Assembly (NCBI GenBank): GCA_016190375.1
Contig: JACPQR010000034.1
Coordinates: 1 to 55,564 of the forward strand
DNA length: 55,564 nt
DNA from: Deltaproteobacteria bacterium
GTDB taxonomy: Bacteria > Myxococcota_A > Polyangia > JACPQR01
Direction of reading: 5' to 3'
The notes beneath the pieces are model-generated. The model was not told the origin of the DNA, did no database searches, and saw nothing but the letters and a program-made list of their open reading frames with translations. Position 1 is the first letter of the stretch. The number at the start of each line of letters is the position of its first letter. Shown piece by piece: positions 23,743-33,007 of the stretch. The position numbers and the translations under genes were made by a program.

Positions 23743-26559
23743 ATGGGGATCTTCGACAAGCTCGGCCGCATGGTCGAGGACGCGTTCCTCCTGCCGGAGG
23801 AGCTCAGGACGGCCCTCGAGCGCGGCGAGGCCCACCTCGAGCGCGGCGAACTCGAGGAAGCGGCACGAGACCTTCGCCTGGTCCTCTCCGAGCGCCCCGA
23901 CCATCCCCGGGTCGGAGCCCTCTACGCTCGTGTCCTCAGGTGTCGCGGCGATCTCGATGGTGCGCTCGAGGCCCTGGCCAGGGCGTCGGCCTCTGATCCG
24001 GAGGATCCCGAGGTCCTCTTCGAGCTGGGCCAGGCCCGGCGGGAAGCCGGCGACGAGAAGGCGTCGATGGAGCACTTCAAGGCCGCGGCTGCCCAGCTCG
24101 CGCGGCACGGCGGACCCGCGTACTCGCGCGCGGCGAACGCGCTCGCGGACGGGCACCTCGCCGCGGGCAGGCCCGACCGGGCCGTGCGCGAGCTGCGGAA
24201 GGCCGTCAGCGCGACTCCGGCCGATGCGAACGCTCATTTGAAGCTCGGCGAAGCCCTCGTGGCGGATGGGGAGATCGGAGCCGCGCGAGAAGCGCTGCGC
24301 CGAGCGGCGGAGCTCGAGCCCGAGCCCGCCGCGCTCGCCAGGCTCGGCGAGGCGTTCCTCCAGGCGGGTTGCCCGTCGGACGCCGAGGCGGCCTTGCGCA
24401 TGGCGTGCTTGTCGCCCGATCCCCCGCCTCGCGCCCGCAAGGACCTGGCGCGTGCGCTCCTCGAGGACGGCGATTGGGCGGGCGCGGTCGAGGAAGCAGC
24501 CGCCGCGGCCCCCATCATGCCCGGCGATCCCGAGCCCCGCCTGATCGCCGCCGAAGCGCACGCGCGCTCCGGCGATCTGCGCGCGGCGCTCGGCGACTAC
24601 GAGGCGGCGCTGGCGCTCGATCCGGCGGACCCGGTCGCGCTCAGGGGCGCGATCCGCGTGGCAGGGCCGGTCGATCCCGCTCGCTGCGAGACGATCGCGC
24701 TCCGCCTCGCCGAACGCCTGCCTTCCGATCCGATCGTCATCGCCGGTCTGGCCCACGCGGCGCTGGCCCGAGGCGAGGTCGCCGGGGCGTCCGAGATCCT
24801 CTCCAGGATCGGCCCCGTCGGTCCGTCGTCGTCGCCCGAGCTCTGCGAGGTGGCGGCCACGGCGTCGCTCGAGCGCGGCGATGGCGAGGCCGCGCTCGAG
24901 GCGATGGCGCACGCCGGCGGTGGCGCGCGTGGCGCGTGGGCTCCGGCCGACCTTCGCGACCGCGCGGCCCGGCTCGTCGCTACCGCCGGACAGAAGCCGG
25001 ACCTCGCGGTCCTCTGCGAGCGCCTGCACCGGCACGCACTGACCCGACCGGAGCTATCGCGGCTCTCGGTCGAGGTCGCGCGGGTGCGGGGCGAGCTCGA
25101 CCGGCCTCTGCAGCTCGCGGTCATGGGCGAGTTCAACGCGGGCAAGAGCACCTTCATCAACGCGCTCATCGGGGAAGAGGTCGCTCCCATGGGCGTGACG
25201 CCGACCACGGCGACCCTGAACGTCCTGAAGTACGGCGCCGAGCGGAAGGTCCGCGTCGTTCACGTCGACGACACGGTGCGGGAAGGGTCGTACGCCGACC
25301 TCGAGGAGATCCTCGCCGAGGCGGCCCTGGCCTCGCGAAGCGTTCGCAGGGTGGAGATCCTGTTTCCGGCGGAGGCGCTCCTCCGGGTCAACCTCATCGA
25401 CACTCCCGGCACCAACGCGCTCGAGCCGGAGCACGAGAAGGTCGCGCGGCGGGCCATCGAGGAGGCCGACGCCGTCGTGTGGCTGTTCCGGGCGGGCCAG
25501 GCCGGCAAGGACAGCGAGCGGAGGATCCTCGGCGCGATCCGCGGCCATCGCCGCAAGACGCTGGGCGTCCTCAACCAGATCGACCGCGTGGCCCCCGAGG
25601 AGGTCCCCGCGCTCGTGGCCCACCTCGACGCCGAGCTCGGAGGCACCTACATCGAGGCGGTCGGAGCCCTGAGCGCGCGAAGCGCCCTGCGCGCGAAGCT
25701 CGAGGGCGACGCGGCGCTCCTCGCGTCGAGCGGAATCGAATCGCTCGAGGCCCTCCTCGAGGAGCGCTTCTACCGGCACGCGCTCACGCTCAAGCGCCAG
25801 AGCTCCGCGATCCGGCTGCAGGAGCTCCTGGTGTCGATCGTGGCCGACGAGGAGCGAGCGCTCGCCTCTCTCGTTTCCCGCGTCGCATCGCTCGCGTCTC
25901 AGGGGCCACAGAAGGAGAGGCTGGGCTCGGCCCTGCGCTCCAGCCTCGCGGCGCACGTCGACGCGGTCGAGCGCGCGCTCGCCTCGCTCTGCGAGCAGGC
26001 CGCGGCCGAGGTCGACGACTTCGTTCGGCCCAGGGAGAGAATCCTCGCGCGGCGAGGTTTCGCCGACGAGGACCGCCGTTTCCTGTCGGAGCTCTTCGAC
26101 GAGCGCCTGGAGGCGCTCTCGCGCCAGCTCTCGAGCGAGCTGTCCGCCGAGCTGACGGGCCATCTCGGTTCGTTCGCGTCCGCGCTCGGCGCTCTTGGCG
26201 ACGTGCAAGAGCGGCTGGCGGCGAGCGCGGAAACCTGGACGACCTCGGCTCTCGTCGGCTTCACGTCATTCCAGCGCGGGCTCTTGTCGGGCGGCTCGCT
26301 CGACAGGCTCTTCTCCGAGACCTTGCGACCCGGTGTCGCGCAGGGCGAGATTGCCCGGGCCTTGAGGGCGCTGATGGCCGATCCCAGGGCGCACCTCGCC
26401 CCGAGCCTCGAACGAGGCGCCGACCGCTTGGTGGCTCTGATGAAGGACGCCCATTCCCGGGCGCTCGGGTCTGCCGAGGAGCGCGAGCGGCGATTCAGGG
26501 CGCGGGTCGTGGACCCCCTTCGTGGCTTCGCGCTGGTGGCGGCTGAGCTGGCTGCCTAG
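23743..26559 (+). CDS. TPR-dynamin-like GTPase fusion
   Basis: 938 residues from the ATG at 23743. Residues about 25-420 are a run of TPR-like repeats. A dynamin-family GTPase follows: P-loop GEFNAGKST at 462-470, switch PTTATLNV, DTPG (IDTPGTNALEPEHEK), NQID as the base-specificity loop, and VGALSARSA. The C-terminal 300 residues are helical, with Arg/Glu-rich stalk-like helices and a hydrophobic TTSALVGFTSFQ patch that could be the membrane paddle. Bacterial dynamin-like proteins remodel or protect membranes. Joined TPRs suggest recruitment through protein partners. It is divergent from the PEGA kinase, a possible regulator. Confidence 0.88.
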   Translation: MGIFDKLGRMVEDAFLLPEELRTALERGEAHLERGELEEAARDLRLVLSERPDHPRVGALYARVLRCRGDLDGALEALARASASDPEDPEVLFELGQARREAGDEKASMEHFKAAAAQLARHGGPAYSRAANALADGHLAAGRPDRAVRELRKAVSATPADANAHLKLGEALVADGEIGAAREALRRAAELEPEPAALARLGEAFLQAGCPSDAEAALRMACLSPDPPPRARKDLARALLEDGDWAGAVEEAAAAAPIMPGDPEPRLIAAEAHARSGDLRAALGDYEAALALDPADPVALRGAIRVAGPVDPARCETIALRLAERLPSDPIVIAGLAHAALARGEVAGASEILSRIGPVGPSSSPELCEVAATASLERGDGEAALEAMAHAGGGARGAWAPADLRDRAARLVATAGQKPDLAVLCERLHRHALTRPELSRLSVEVARVRGELDRPLQLAVMGEFNAGKSTFINALIGEEVAPMGVTPTTATLNVLKYGAERKVRVVHVDDTVREGSYADLEEILAEAALASRSVRRVEILFPAEALLRVNLIDTPGTNALEPEHEKVARRAIEEADAVVWLFRAGQAGKDSERRILGAIRGHRRKTLGVLNQIDRVAPEEVPALVAHLDAELGGTYIEAVGALSARSALRAKLEGDAALLASSGIESLEALLEERFYRHALTLKRQSSAIRLQELLVSIVADEERALASLVSRVASLASQGPQKERLGSALRSSLAAHVDAVERALASLCEQAAAEVDDFVRPRERILARRGFADEDRRFLSELFDERLEALSRQLSSELSAELTGHLGSFASALGALGDVQERLAASAETWTTSALVGFTSFQRGLLSGGSLDRLFSETLRPGVAQGEIARALRALMADPRAHLAPSLERGADRLVALMKDAHSRALGSAEERERRFRARVVDPLRGFALVAAELAA

Positions 26560-26667
26560 CACCTTTCGTGCCGTGGGCAGGCAAAATCTCAATGATGCCG
26601 CCAGCAAACGCCATTCCAGCCGCCGACTCGCTTTACAAACCATGGAAATACCGGTAGGAATGGCTCG

Positions 26668-27303
26668 ATGAGGGCCATCGTGGGCTGGGGTCTGGTGCTC
26701 GGGGCATGCGCGGGCCCACCAGCGTCCGGGCCAGGCCGAGGGGCGGACATGACGCCCGAAGCCAGGGTCGCCGGCGTGGTCCTGGAGACCCCCGCGGGAG
26801 TCCTCGAGGCGCGCACGGTCGACCTGGAAGGCGGGGGCTGGTCGGCCCTGGACCTCCTCGTCGGCGATGCCCACGCGCAGGAAAGGTCGCCTGCCAGCGA
26901 GAGGCGGGCGAGCGAGCCGATCGACGTCCGGGCCGACAACCTCGACCTCGACGGCGAGGCAGGCAAGGCCGTCTTCTCCGGAGCGGTGACCCTGACACGA
27001 GGTGTGGTGACGCTGAGCTGCGATCGGCTGACGGCGACCTACGGTCGCAGCGGCGAGGTCGTTGCGGCAAGGGCGGACGGCTCGGTCCGGCTGCGCAAGG
27101 GCACCGGCCTCGTCGCGACCGCGCGCGGTGCCGAGCTCGACCTGTCCAGGGGCGAGATCGTGCTCGAGGGACCAGCGCGCCTCGAACGACCCGAGGGCGT
27201 CGTCGAGGGCGACCGCGTGGTCATCTCGCTCGATCGGGAGCGCGTGACGGTCAGAGGCGCGCGCGGCCGCTTCCGGATCGCGGCCGCTGGAGCGCGCCCA
27301 TGA
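26668..27303 (+). CDS. lptA: LptA/OstA-like lipopolysaccharide transport protein
   Basis: 211 residues. The OstA/LptA beta-jellyroll region covers residues about 88-205 (PIDVRADNLDLDGEAGKAVFSG, then repeated AVTLTRG / LRKGTGL strands). The first 14 residues (VGWGLVLGAC) look like a lipoprotein signal, unusual because LptA is normally a soluble periplasmic bridge. The stop overlaps the lptB start (ATGA), which is the classic lptA-lptB-rpoN order. A ribosome site GGTAGGA precedes the ATG. It should carry lipopolysaccharide from the inner to the outer membrane. Confidence 0.82.
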   Translation: MRAIVGWGLVLGACAGPPASGPGRGADMTPEARVAGVVLETPAGVLEARTVDLEGGGWSALDLLVGDAHAQERSPASERRASEPIDVRADNLDLDGEAGKAVFSGAVTLTRGVVTLSCDRLTATYGRSGEVVAARADGSVRLRKGTGLVATARGAELDLSRGEIVLEGPARLERPEGVVEGDRVVISLDRERVTVRGARGRFRIAAAGARP

Positions 27304-28085
27304 TCGTCCTGGCGGGAAGGGGGCTCGGGAGGAGCTTCGGCCCGCGGACAGTCGTCGACGGCGTGGACGTCGAGGTGCGGGCCGGCGAGGTCGTGGGCCT
27401 GCTCGGTCCAAACGGCGCGGGAAAGACCACGGCGCTGCGCATCCTCGCCGGAGTGATCTCGGCCGACGCGGGGCGGGTCGAGCTCGCTGGCGAGGACGTC
27501 ACCCGGCTCGGTCTCGCGGCTCGGGCGCGCCGCGGCCTCGGCTACCTCGCCCAGGAGCCGACGGTCTTTCGTTCCCTCAGCGCGCGGCAGAACGTCCTCG
27601 CGTACCTGGAGGCGGCGCGTGCCGCGCGGGCGCGGCAGGCTCGCGAGCGGTCGGCGGACGACCTCTTGCGTCGAGTCGGCCTCGATGCGCTGGCCGACGC
27701 GCGCGCCGGAACGCTCTCGGGTGGGGAACGGCGGCGGCTCGAGGTGGCGCGGACGCTCGCCCTGGACCCAAAGGTCCTCCTGTGCGACGAGCCCTTCACC
27801 GGCGTCGACCCGCTGGCGGCGACCGAGCTCGCTGGCACGTTGGCACGCCTCGCTCACGCCGCGGGAGTGGGCGTCCTCCTGTGCGACCACGCCGCGCAGG
27901 TCGCGCTCGCGGTCTGCGACCGGATCTACGTGATGCTCGAGGGCAGGATCACCGCCGAGGGAACGCCGGACGAGGTCAGCGAGAGACAGGACGTGCGCGG
28001 GGCTTACCTGGGGCCGCGCGCGGTGGCTATAATCCAACCAGGCACCGCGTCCGCAGTCGGAACCAGATCGGAAGGAAGCGGCTAG
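27300..28085 (+). CDS. lptB: LptB, lipopolysaccharide ABC transporter ATPase
   Basis: 261 residues. Walker A is GPNGAGKTT, the ABC signature LSGGERRR, Walker B KVLLCDEPFTGVDP, and the H-loop CDH; the Q-loop lies in GYLAQEPTVFRSLS, as in LptB. It powers extraction of lipopolysaccharide from the inner membrane with LptFG (genes not in the window). It overlaps lptA by 4 bases and ends 28 bases before rpoN. About 20 extra C-terminal residues extend past the usual LptB end and lie over a probable rpoN promoter. Confidence 0.93.
   Translation: MIVLAGRGLGRSFGPRTVVDGVDVEVRAGEVVGLLGPNGAGKTTALRILAGVISADAGRVELAGEDVTRLGLAARARRGLGYLAQEPTVFRSLSARQNVLAYLEAARAARARQARERSADDLLRRVGLDALADARAGTLSGGERRRLEVARTLALDPKVLLCDEPFTGVDPLAATELAGTLARLAHAAGVGVLLCDHAAQVALAVCDRIYVMLEGRITAEGTPDEVSERQDVRGAYLGPRAVAIIQPGTASAVGTRSEGSG
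28028..28033 (+). promoter_or_regulatory. TATAAT -10 element for rpoN
   Basis: A perfect TATAAT sits in the 3' end of lptB, 80 bases before the rpoN ATG. The region 17-18 bases upstream (TTACCT) is a weak -35 match. A perfect -10 in DNA this GC-rich is unlikely by chance, so rpoN may have its own promoter in addition to read-through from lptAB. Confidence 0.45.
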
Positions 28086-28113
28086 CCATGCTCACGATCG
28101 GGAGGACCACGAG

Positions 28114-29604
28114 ATGACGATGATGGAGCTCAAGCAGCAGCTGAAGCTGTCGCAGCAGCTCGTGATGACGCCCCAGCTGCAGCAGGCGATCAAGCTCCTT
28201 CAGCTCTCCCGGATGGAGCTCGTCGACATGGTGCGCGAGGAGCTCATGGAGAACCCCGTGCTCGAGGATCTCCTCGAGGTCCCGTCGCGCTCCGGCGAGG
28301 TCCACGGCGACTCCGGCGAGGGGCTCGAGAAGCAGGCCGTGTCCGTCGACGGGAAGGTCTCGGAGGCCCCGGTCCTCCCGAACGAGGTGCAGGAGGAGTC
28401 CACCACCCCGAAGGACGCCGAGAAGAAGGTCGAGGAGATCGACTGGGACCGGTACCTCGAGAACTACACGCTGCAGGCTCCGACCCCCGCGTTCCGGGCG
28501 GACAGCGAGGAGCTGCCCTCGATCGAGGCGACGCTCACCAAGCGCACCAACCTGTTCGATCACCTGATGTGGCAGGTGAAGCTCTCCGACTTCACCGATA
28601 TCGAGAAGAGCTTCGCCGCGCTCGTGATCGGAAACCTCGACGACAGCGGGTTCCTCAAGGAGGTGAGCGTCACCGAGCTCGCGGACCAGGCAAGCCTCGA
28701 TCCCGAGGACGCAGAGGAGGTCCTCAAGATCATGCAGGAGTTCGATCCGATCGGCTGCTGCACGCGGAACCTGCAGGAGTGCTTGCTGCTGCAGACTCGC
28801 TACCTGGGCCTGGGCGACCTGGCCGAGCGGATCATCAAGGACTTCATGCCGCAGCTCGAGAACAAGAACTTCCCGCAGATCGCGCGGGCCCTGAACCTGC
28901 CGGTCGAGGAGGTCTACGAGGCGGCCAAGGAGATCGGCGAGCTCGATCCGCGCCCGGGGCGCAACTACTCCGGCGACGAGCCGCAGTACATCACGCCGGA
29001 CGTGTACGTCCACAAGCTCGCGGACAAATACTTCGTCGTCCCGAACGACGACGGGCTGCCCAAGCTCAAGATCAGCGGCTTCTACAGGAGCGCGCTGGCC
29101 GCGGATCAGAGATCGCGCGAGTACATCCAGTCGAAGCTCCGGAGCGCCCAGTGGCTCATCCGATCGATCGACCAGCGGCGCCGGACGATCATCAAGGTCA
29201 CCGAGGCGATCGTCGAGAAGCAGCGCGAGTTCTTCGACAAGGGCGTGGCCTACCTGAAGCCGATGATCCTGCGCGACATCGCCGAGGCGGTGGGCATGCA
29301 CGAGTCGACGATCAGCCGTGTCACGACCAACAAGTACGTCCACACCCCGCAGGGGATCTTCGAGCTGAAGTACTTCTTCAACTCGGCGATCAAGCGCCTA
29401 TCGGACGAGGACGTCGCGAGCGAGGCCGTCAAACAGGAGATCAAGAAGATCATCGCGGAGGAGGACGCGAAGAACCCGTACAGCGACCAGAAGATCGTCG
29501 AGCTCCTCGGGGACCGCGGCATCGTGATCGCGCGGCGCACCGTCGCGAAGTATCGCGAGATGCTCGGGATCCTGAGCTCGTCGAAGCGCAAGCAGTACTT
29601 CTAA
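28114..29604 (+). CDS. rpoN: RNA polymerase sigma-54 factor
   Basis: 496 residues. The Gln-rich region I (LKQQLKLSQQLVMTPQLQQA) binds activators and core polymerase. Region II is acidic. The DNA-binding part includes a helix-turn-helix (IAEAVGMHESTISRVTTNKY) and the RpoN box ARRTVAKYRE near the C-terminus, which reads the -24 promoter element. Two sigma-54 activators are encoded elsewhere in the window. GGGAGGA precedes the ATG. Confidence 0.97.
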   Translation: MTMMELKQQLKLSQQLVMTPQLQQAIKLLQLSRMELVDMVREELMENPVLEDLLEVPSRSGEVHGDSGEGLEKQAVSVDGKVSEAPVLPNEVQEESTTPKDAEKKVEEIDWDRYLENYTLQAPTPAFRADSEELPSIEATLTKRTNLFDHLMWQVKLSDFTDIEKSFAALVIGNLDDSGFLKEVSVTELADQASLDPEDAEEVLKIMQEFDPIGCCTRNLQECLLLQTRYLGLGDLAERIIKDFMPQLENKNFPQIARALNLPVEEVYEAAKEIGELDPRPGRNYSGDEPQYITPDVYVHKLADKYFVVPNDDGLPKLKISGFYRSALAADQRSREYIQSKLRSAQWLIRSIDQRRRTIIKVTEAIVEKQREFFDKGVAYLKPMILRDIAEAVGMHESTISRVTTNKYVHTPQGIFELKYFFNSAIKRLSDEDVASEAVKQEIKKIIAEEDAKNPYSDQKIVELLGDRGIVIARRTVAKYREMLGILSSSKRKQYF

Positions 29605-29648
29605 CCAGGACGCTGCGCCGCCGGCCCGGGGGCGCGGGGAGGCCTCTA

Positions 29649-30023
29649 ATGAAGCTGTCGATCACGTTCCGCCAGATGAACCCTTCGAAGGCCATCAAGG
29701 AGTACGCGAACGAGAAGGTCTCCAGGGTTCAGCGCCACCTGCGCAAGCCCGCGGATGCGACGGTCGTCCTCTCGATGGAGCGGTACCTGCACGTCGCCGA
29801 CGTGACCATCACGGCCGGCGCGCAGACGTACAAGGGCCGCGAGGAGAGCGACGACATGTACGCGTCGATCGACAAGGTGATTGACAAGATCGGGCGGCAG
29901 ATCCGCAAGGCCAAGGGCACCGTGCGGGCCAAGAAGAAGTCCGCGGCCGGCCTGGCCGAGGCGGGGGGCGAGGAAGCCGAGGCGGAGGCCGAGGGGGAGC
30001 GGGCCTCCGCGATGACCGAATAG
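29649..30023 (+). CDS. hpf: ribosome hibernation promoting factor, short form
   Basis: 124 residues starting MKLSITFRQMNPSKAIKEYA, with RVQRHLRKPADATVVLSMER, the HPF/RaiA beta-alpha fold that sits in the decoding centre of idle ribosomes. The last 35 residues are an Ala/Glu tail without the dimerising domain of long HPF. It follows rpoN by 44 bases, the usual place for this gene. Confidence 0.93.
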   Translation: MKLSITFRQMNPSKAIKEYANEKVSRVQRHLRKPADATVVLSMERYLHVADVTITAGAQTYKGREESDDMYASIDKVIDKIGRQIRKAKGTVRAKKKSAAGLAEAGGEEAEAEAEGERASAMTE

Positions 30024-30026
30024 ACC

Positions 30027-30491
30027 GTGGCCATCAGACTGACAGGGCTCCTCTCGCCGGAGCGGATCCTCCTGGGCCTCGTCGCCCGCGGGAAGGCCGA
30101 CCTGCTCGAGGCGATCGGGGCGCTCGCGCATCGGGCGGTGCCGGCCCTCTCGAGCCAGGAGGTCCGCGAGGTGCTGGGCGAGCGTGAGAAGCTCGCGTCG
30201 ACGGGGATCGGCGACGGGATCGCCGTGCCGCACGGCAAGTTCGCGGACCTGGACGATCTCGTGGCGCTCCTGGTGACCGTCCGGGGCGGCGTCGACTTCG
30301 ACGCCATCGACGGACGGCCGGTCGACGTCGTCGTCGCGCTCCTCGCGCCTGCCAAGGCCGGCGATCCCCTGAAGGCGCTTGCCAAGGTCTCGCGTTTCCT
30401 GCGCGACCCCCTGGTGCGCAAGCGGCTCCTCGGCGCTCCCGATCCCTCGGCGGCCTTCGAGGTAATCCGGGCGCAGGAAGTGGCGAGGTAG
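30027..30491 (+). CDS. ptsN: PTS IIA-type nitrogen regulatory protein
   Basis: 154 residues from GTG at 30027, three bases after hpf. GIGDGIAVPHGKF contains the phospho-accepting His of EIIA-Ntr, and FDAIDGRPVDVVVALLAP matches the family's C-terminal strand. It relays phosphate from EI-Ntr/NPr and controls carbon, nitrogen and potassium responses. No HPr or HPr kinase gene is inserted here. Confidence 0.92.
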   Translation: MAIRLTGLLSPERILLGLVARGKADLLEAIGALAHRAVPALSSQEVREVLGEREKLASTGIGDGIAVPHGKFADLDDLVALLVTVRGGVDFDAIDGRPVDVVVALLAPAKAGDPLKALAKVSRFLRDPLVRKRLLGAPDPSAAFEVIRAQEVAR

Positions 30492-30509
30492 GACCTTCCG
30501 CCGATCGAG

Positions 30510-31364
30510 ATGCGGCCGCTGCAGATCATCATCGTCACGGGAATGAGCGGCGCCGGAAAGACCACGGCGCTCAGGGCCCTCGACGACCTCGGCTTCTACA
30601 TCGTGGACAACCTGCCGCCGCGGATGGCCGCGGAGTTCGCGCAGATGTGCGCGGACTCGCCCGAGGTCTCGCGCGCCGCGATCGGCTTGCACGTGCGCCT
30701 CCACGGCTTGACGGATCCCCTCGAGCCCATCCTCGAGGAGCTGCACCGTGCGGGCTACGAGATCGAGACGGTCTTCTTCGACGCCTCCGACGAGGTGCTC
30801 GTCCGCCGGTTCAGCGAGACGCGCAGGCCGCATCCGATCTCGCCCGGAGGCGAGGTCGTGGAGGGCATCGGTCTCGAACGGGACCTGCTCGGCCCGCTCC
30901 GCGAGCGGGCGGACCTGATCGTGGACACCACGATGCTGACGCCGCACGAGGCGCGCCGGGTGATCGTCGAGCACGTGGCGCGCGGGTCGAAGAGCACGAT
31001 GACCCTGCGCCTGATGTCCTTCGGCTTCCGCCACGGCGTCCCCGCCGACGCCGACCTCGTCCTCGACGTGAGGTTCCTGCCGAACCCGCACTTCCTCCCG
31101 GAGCTGAGGCCTCTGACCGGCCTGGATCGCGCCGTCGCCGACTACGTGCTCGCGCACGAGGAGGCGCAGCTCTTCCTCGGGAAGACCGCGGCGCTCCTCG
31201 AGTTCCTCATCCCCCGCTACGAGCGCGAGGGCAAGTCGTACCTGACGATCGCGTTCGGTTGCACGGGTGGGCGCCACCGCTCCGTCGCGCTCACCGAGGC
31301 GCTGTCGTCGCGGCTCGCCCGCGAGCGCAACCACCACGTCAAGCACCGCGACATCGGTCGCTAG
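30510..31364 (+). CDS. rapZ: RapZ-type nucleotide-binding protein
   Basis: 284 residues. Walker A is GMSGAGKTT near the N-terminus. DDLGFYIVDNLPP and the C-terminal TIAFGCTGGRHRSVALTEAL are RapZ hallmarks. In enterobacteria RapZ controls GlmS levels and cell-wall precursor supply by guiding RNase E. In this lineage the target may differ. It completes the rpoN-hpf-ptsN-rapZ set. Confidence 0.93.
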   Translation: MRPLQIIIVTGMSGAGKTTALRALDDLGFYIVDNLPPRMAAEFAQMCADSPEVSRAAIGLHVRLHGLTDPLEPILEELHRAGYEIETVFFDASDEVLVRRFSETRRPHPISPGGEVVEGIGLERDLLGPLRERADLIVDTTMLTPHEARRVIVEHVARGSKSTMTLRLMSFGFRHGVPADADLVLDVRFLPNPHFLPELRPLTGLDRAVADYVLAHEEAQLFLGKTAALLEFLIPRYEREGKSYLTIAFGCTGGRHRSVALTEALSSRLARERNHHVKHRDIGR

Positions 31365-31367
31365 GCG

Positions 31368-33002
31368 ATGCGCTTCGGCACGGTCGACACGTTCGTAGAT
31401 CCCGCGGATCCGAGCCCGCGGATGGGCCGGCCGATCGCGAACCAGGAGCTCGTGCGGGCGCTTTTGACGCACGGGACCTGGGAGCGCTACACGTTCTTCG
31501 TCCCCGACTCCTGGCACGTCGCGCAGGTCTCGAGGGCTCTCGGTGCGCTCGTTCCCGACGAGCGGCTCGGCAAGCGAATCGAGGTCCGTGCGCAGGTCGA
31601 GCTGGCGAAGGCGCTCCGCGACGAGGACTTCGACGTCTTCCACCTGGGCGACTTCACCTACTTCCTGCCGTTCCTCGCCGCCGCCCGCGATCGCGCCAGT
31701 CATCCGTTCCCGATCACGGGCGTCACTCACTCGCTCGACGGCGTGACCATGCACACGCGGTTCATTCAGCTCCTCCTGGCGGGGCTGAAGCCCTACGACG
31801 CGGTCGTCTGCACGAGCCAGGCCGCCGCGCGATTCGTAGAGGCGAAGCGGCAGGAGGTGCAGTCGCTCCTCCGTGGCGTCGGCGCCGACCTCGGATGGTC
31901 CGCCCAGTCACGGGTCATCCCGCTCGGGGTCGAGCCTGGGCTGTTCGAGGAGGGAGACCGCGAGGCAGCACGAGCGTTCTTCCAGATCCCCGCCGACGCC
32001 ACGATCGGACTCTCGGTGGGTCGGCTCTCGCTCAGGACGAAGACGGATTGGGCGCCCATCCTCGAGCTCCTCGCCCGGATGGACCGCGCCGGCGAGCTTC
32101 CACCGAAGTTCATCCTGATCATCGCGGGCGGCGACTCGGGCGGCAGCGCGGCGCTCCTCGACGACGCCATCAAGAGCCTCGGCATCGCCGCGAGGGTCGT
32201 GGTCTTCCCGAACTTCCCCGCCGAGGTCAAATCGAAGCTCTACCAGGCCGCGGACGTCTACCTCTCGGTCGTCGACAACTTCCAGGAGACGTTCGGCCTG
32301 AGCGTGATCGAGGCGATGGCCTCGGGCCTGCCCGTCGTCGCCTCGGACTTCAGCGGCTACCGCGACGCCGTGACCGAGGGCGAGACCGGCTGGGTCGTCC
32401 CGACGACCTTCTGTGCGACGCTGCCGCCGTTCCTCGCGGACACGATGGGCATCCTCGACCCGATCGTCTCGCGATTCTTCCTCGCCCAGATGGTCGCCGT
32501 CGATCTCGAGCGCCTGCGCGAGGCCGTGCTGGACGCCACGCGCGATGTCGCGGGTCGCGAGGCAAGGGGCCGCCGAGCACGGGCCGCGGCGCGAGCCTAC
32601 CGCTGGCCGGAGGTGATCCGCGCCTACGAGGAGCTATGGCGCGAGCTCGGAGAGATGGCCGCCACGACGCCCACGACGGTGGCGCGCGCGCTTGACCCGG
32701 CGCTCCTCACCGGCAACGGCATGGCGAGCTACCTCCACTTCCCTACGCACCTCCTCGCCGGCGGCGACACGCTGTCGCTCACCGACGTCGGTCGCGCCGT
32801 CCTCGAGGGCGCCGGCGCGATCATCCGCTGGGAGGACGTCACCCTCGCCGTCGATCCCGGCCTCGAGCGCGCGATCCTGGCAAGGCTGGCGTCCGCGCCC
32901 CACACCGTCGCCGATCTGCGCACTCTCTCGGCCGTCCCCGGCGTCGTGGACTTCCACCTGATGTGGCTGATGAAGCACGGCGCGCTCAGGATCGGAGCTT
33001 AG
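31368..33002 (+). CDS. GT4-like glycosyltransferase with C-terminal extension
   Basis: 544 residues, starting three bases after rapZ, so very likely in the same transcript. The GT-B fold is visible: a Rossmann N-domain, then SRVIPLGVEPGLF, LSVGRLSLRTK, and ETFGLSVIEAMASGLPVVAS with the donor-binding Glu of the EX7E motif. The last 110 residues (from about 430) are an extra domain not normally present. The acceptor is unknown. Its place after rapZ suggests a tie to envelope sugar supply. It is convergent with the VapC-like toxin gene. Confidence 0.88.
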   Translation: MRFGTVDTFVDPADPSPRMGRPIANQELVRALLTHGTWERYTFFVPDSWHVAQVSRALGALVPDERLGKRIEVRAQVELAKALRDEDFDVFHLGDFTYFLPFLAAARDRASHPFPITGVTHSLDGVTMHTRFIQLLLAGLKPYDAVVCTSQAAARFVEAKRQEVQSLLRGVGADLGWSAQSRVIPLGVEPGLFEEGDREAARAFFQIPADATIGLSVGRLSLRTKTDWAPILELLARMDRAGELPPKFILIIAGGDSGGSAALLDDAIKSLGIAARVVVFPNFPAEVKSKLYQAADVYLSVVDNFQETFGLSVIEAMASGLPVVASDFSGYRDAVTEGETGWVVPTTFCATLPPFLADTMGILDPIVSRFFLAQMVAVDLERLREAVLDATRDVAGREARGRRARAAARAYRWPEVIRAYEELWRELGEMAATTPTTVARALDPALLTGNGMASYLHFPTHLLAGGDTLSLTDVGRAVLEGAGAIIRWEDVTLAVDPGLERAILARLASAPHTVADLRTLSAVPGVVDFHLMWLMKHGALRIGA

Positions 33003-33007
33003 CCCGA

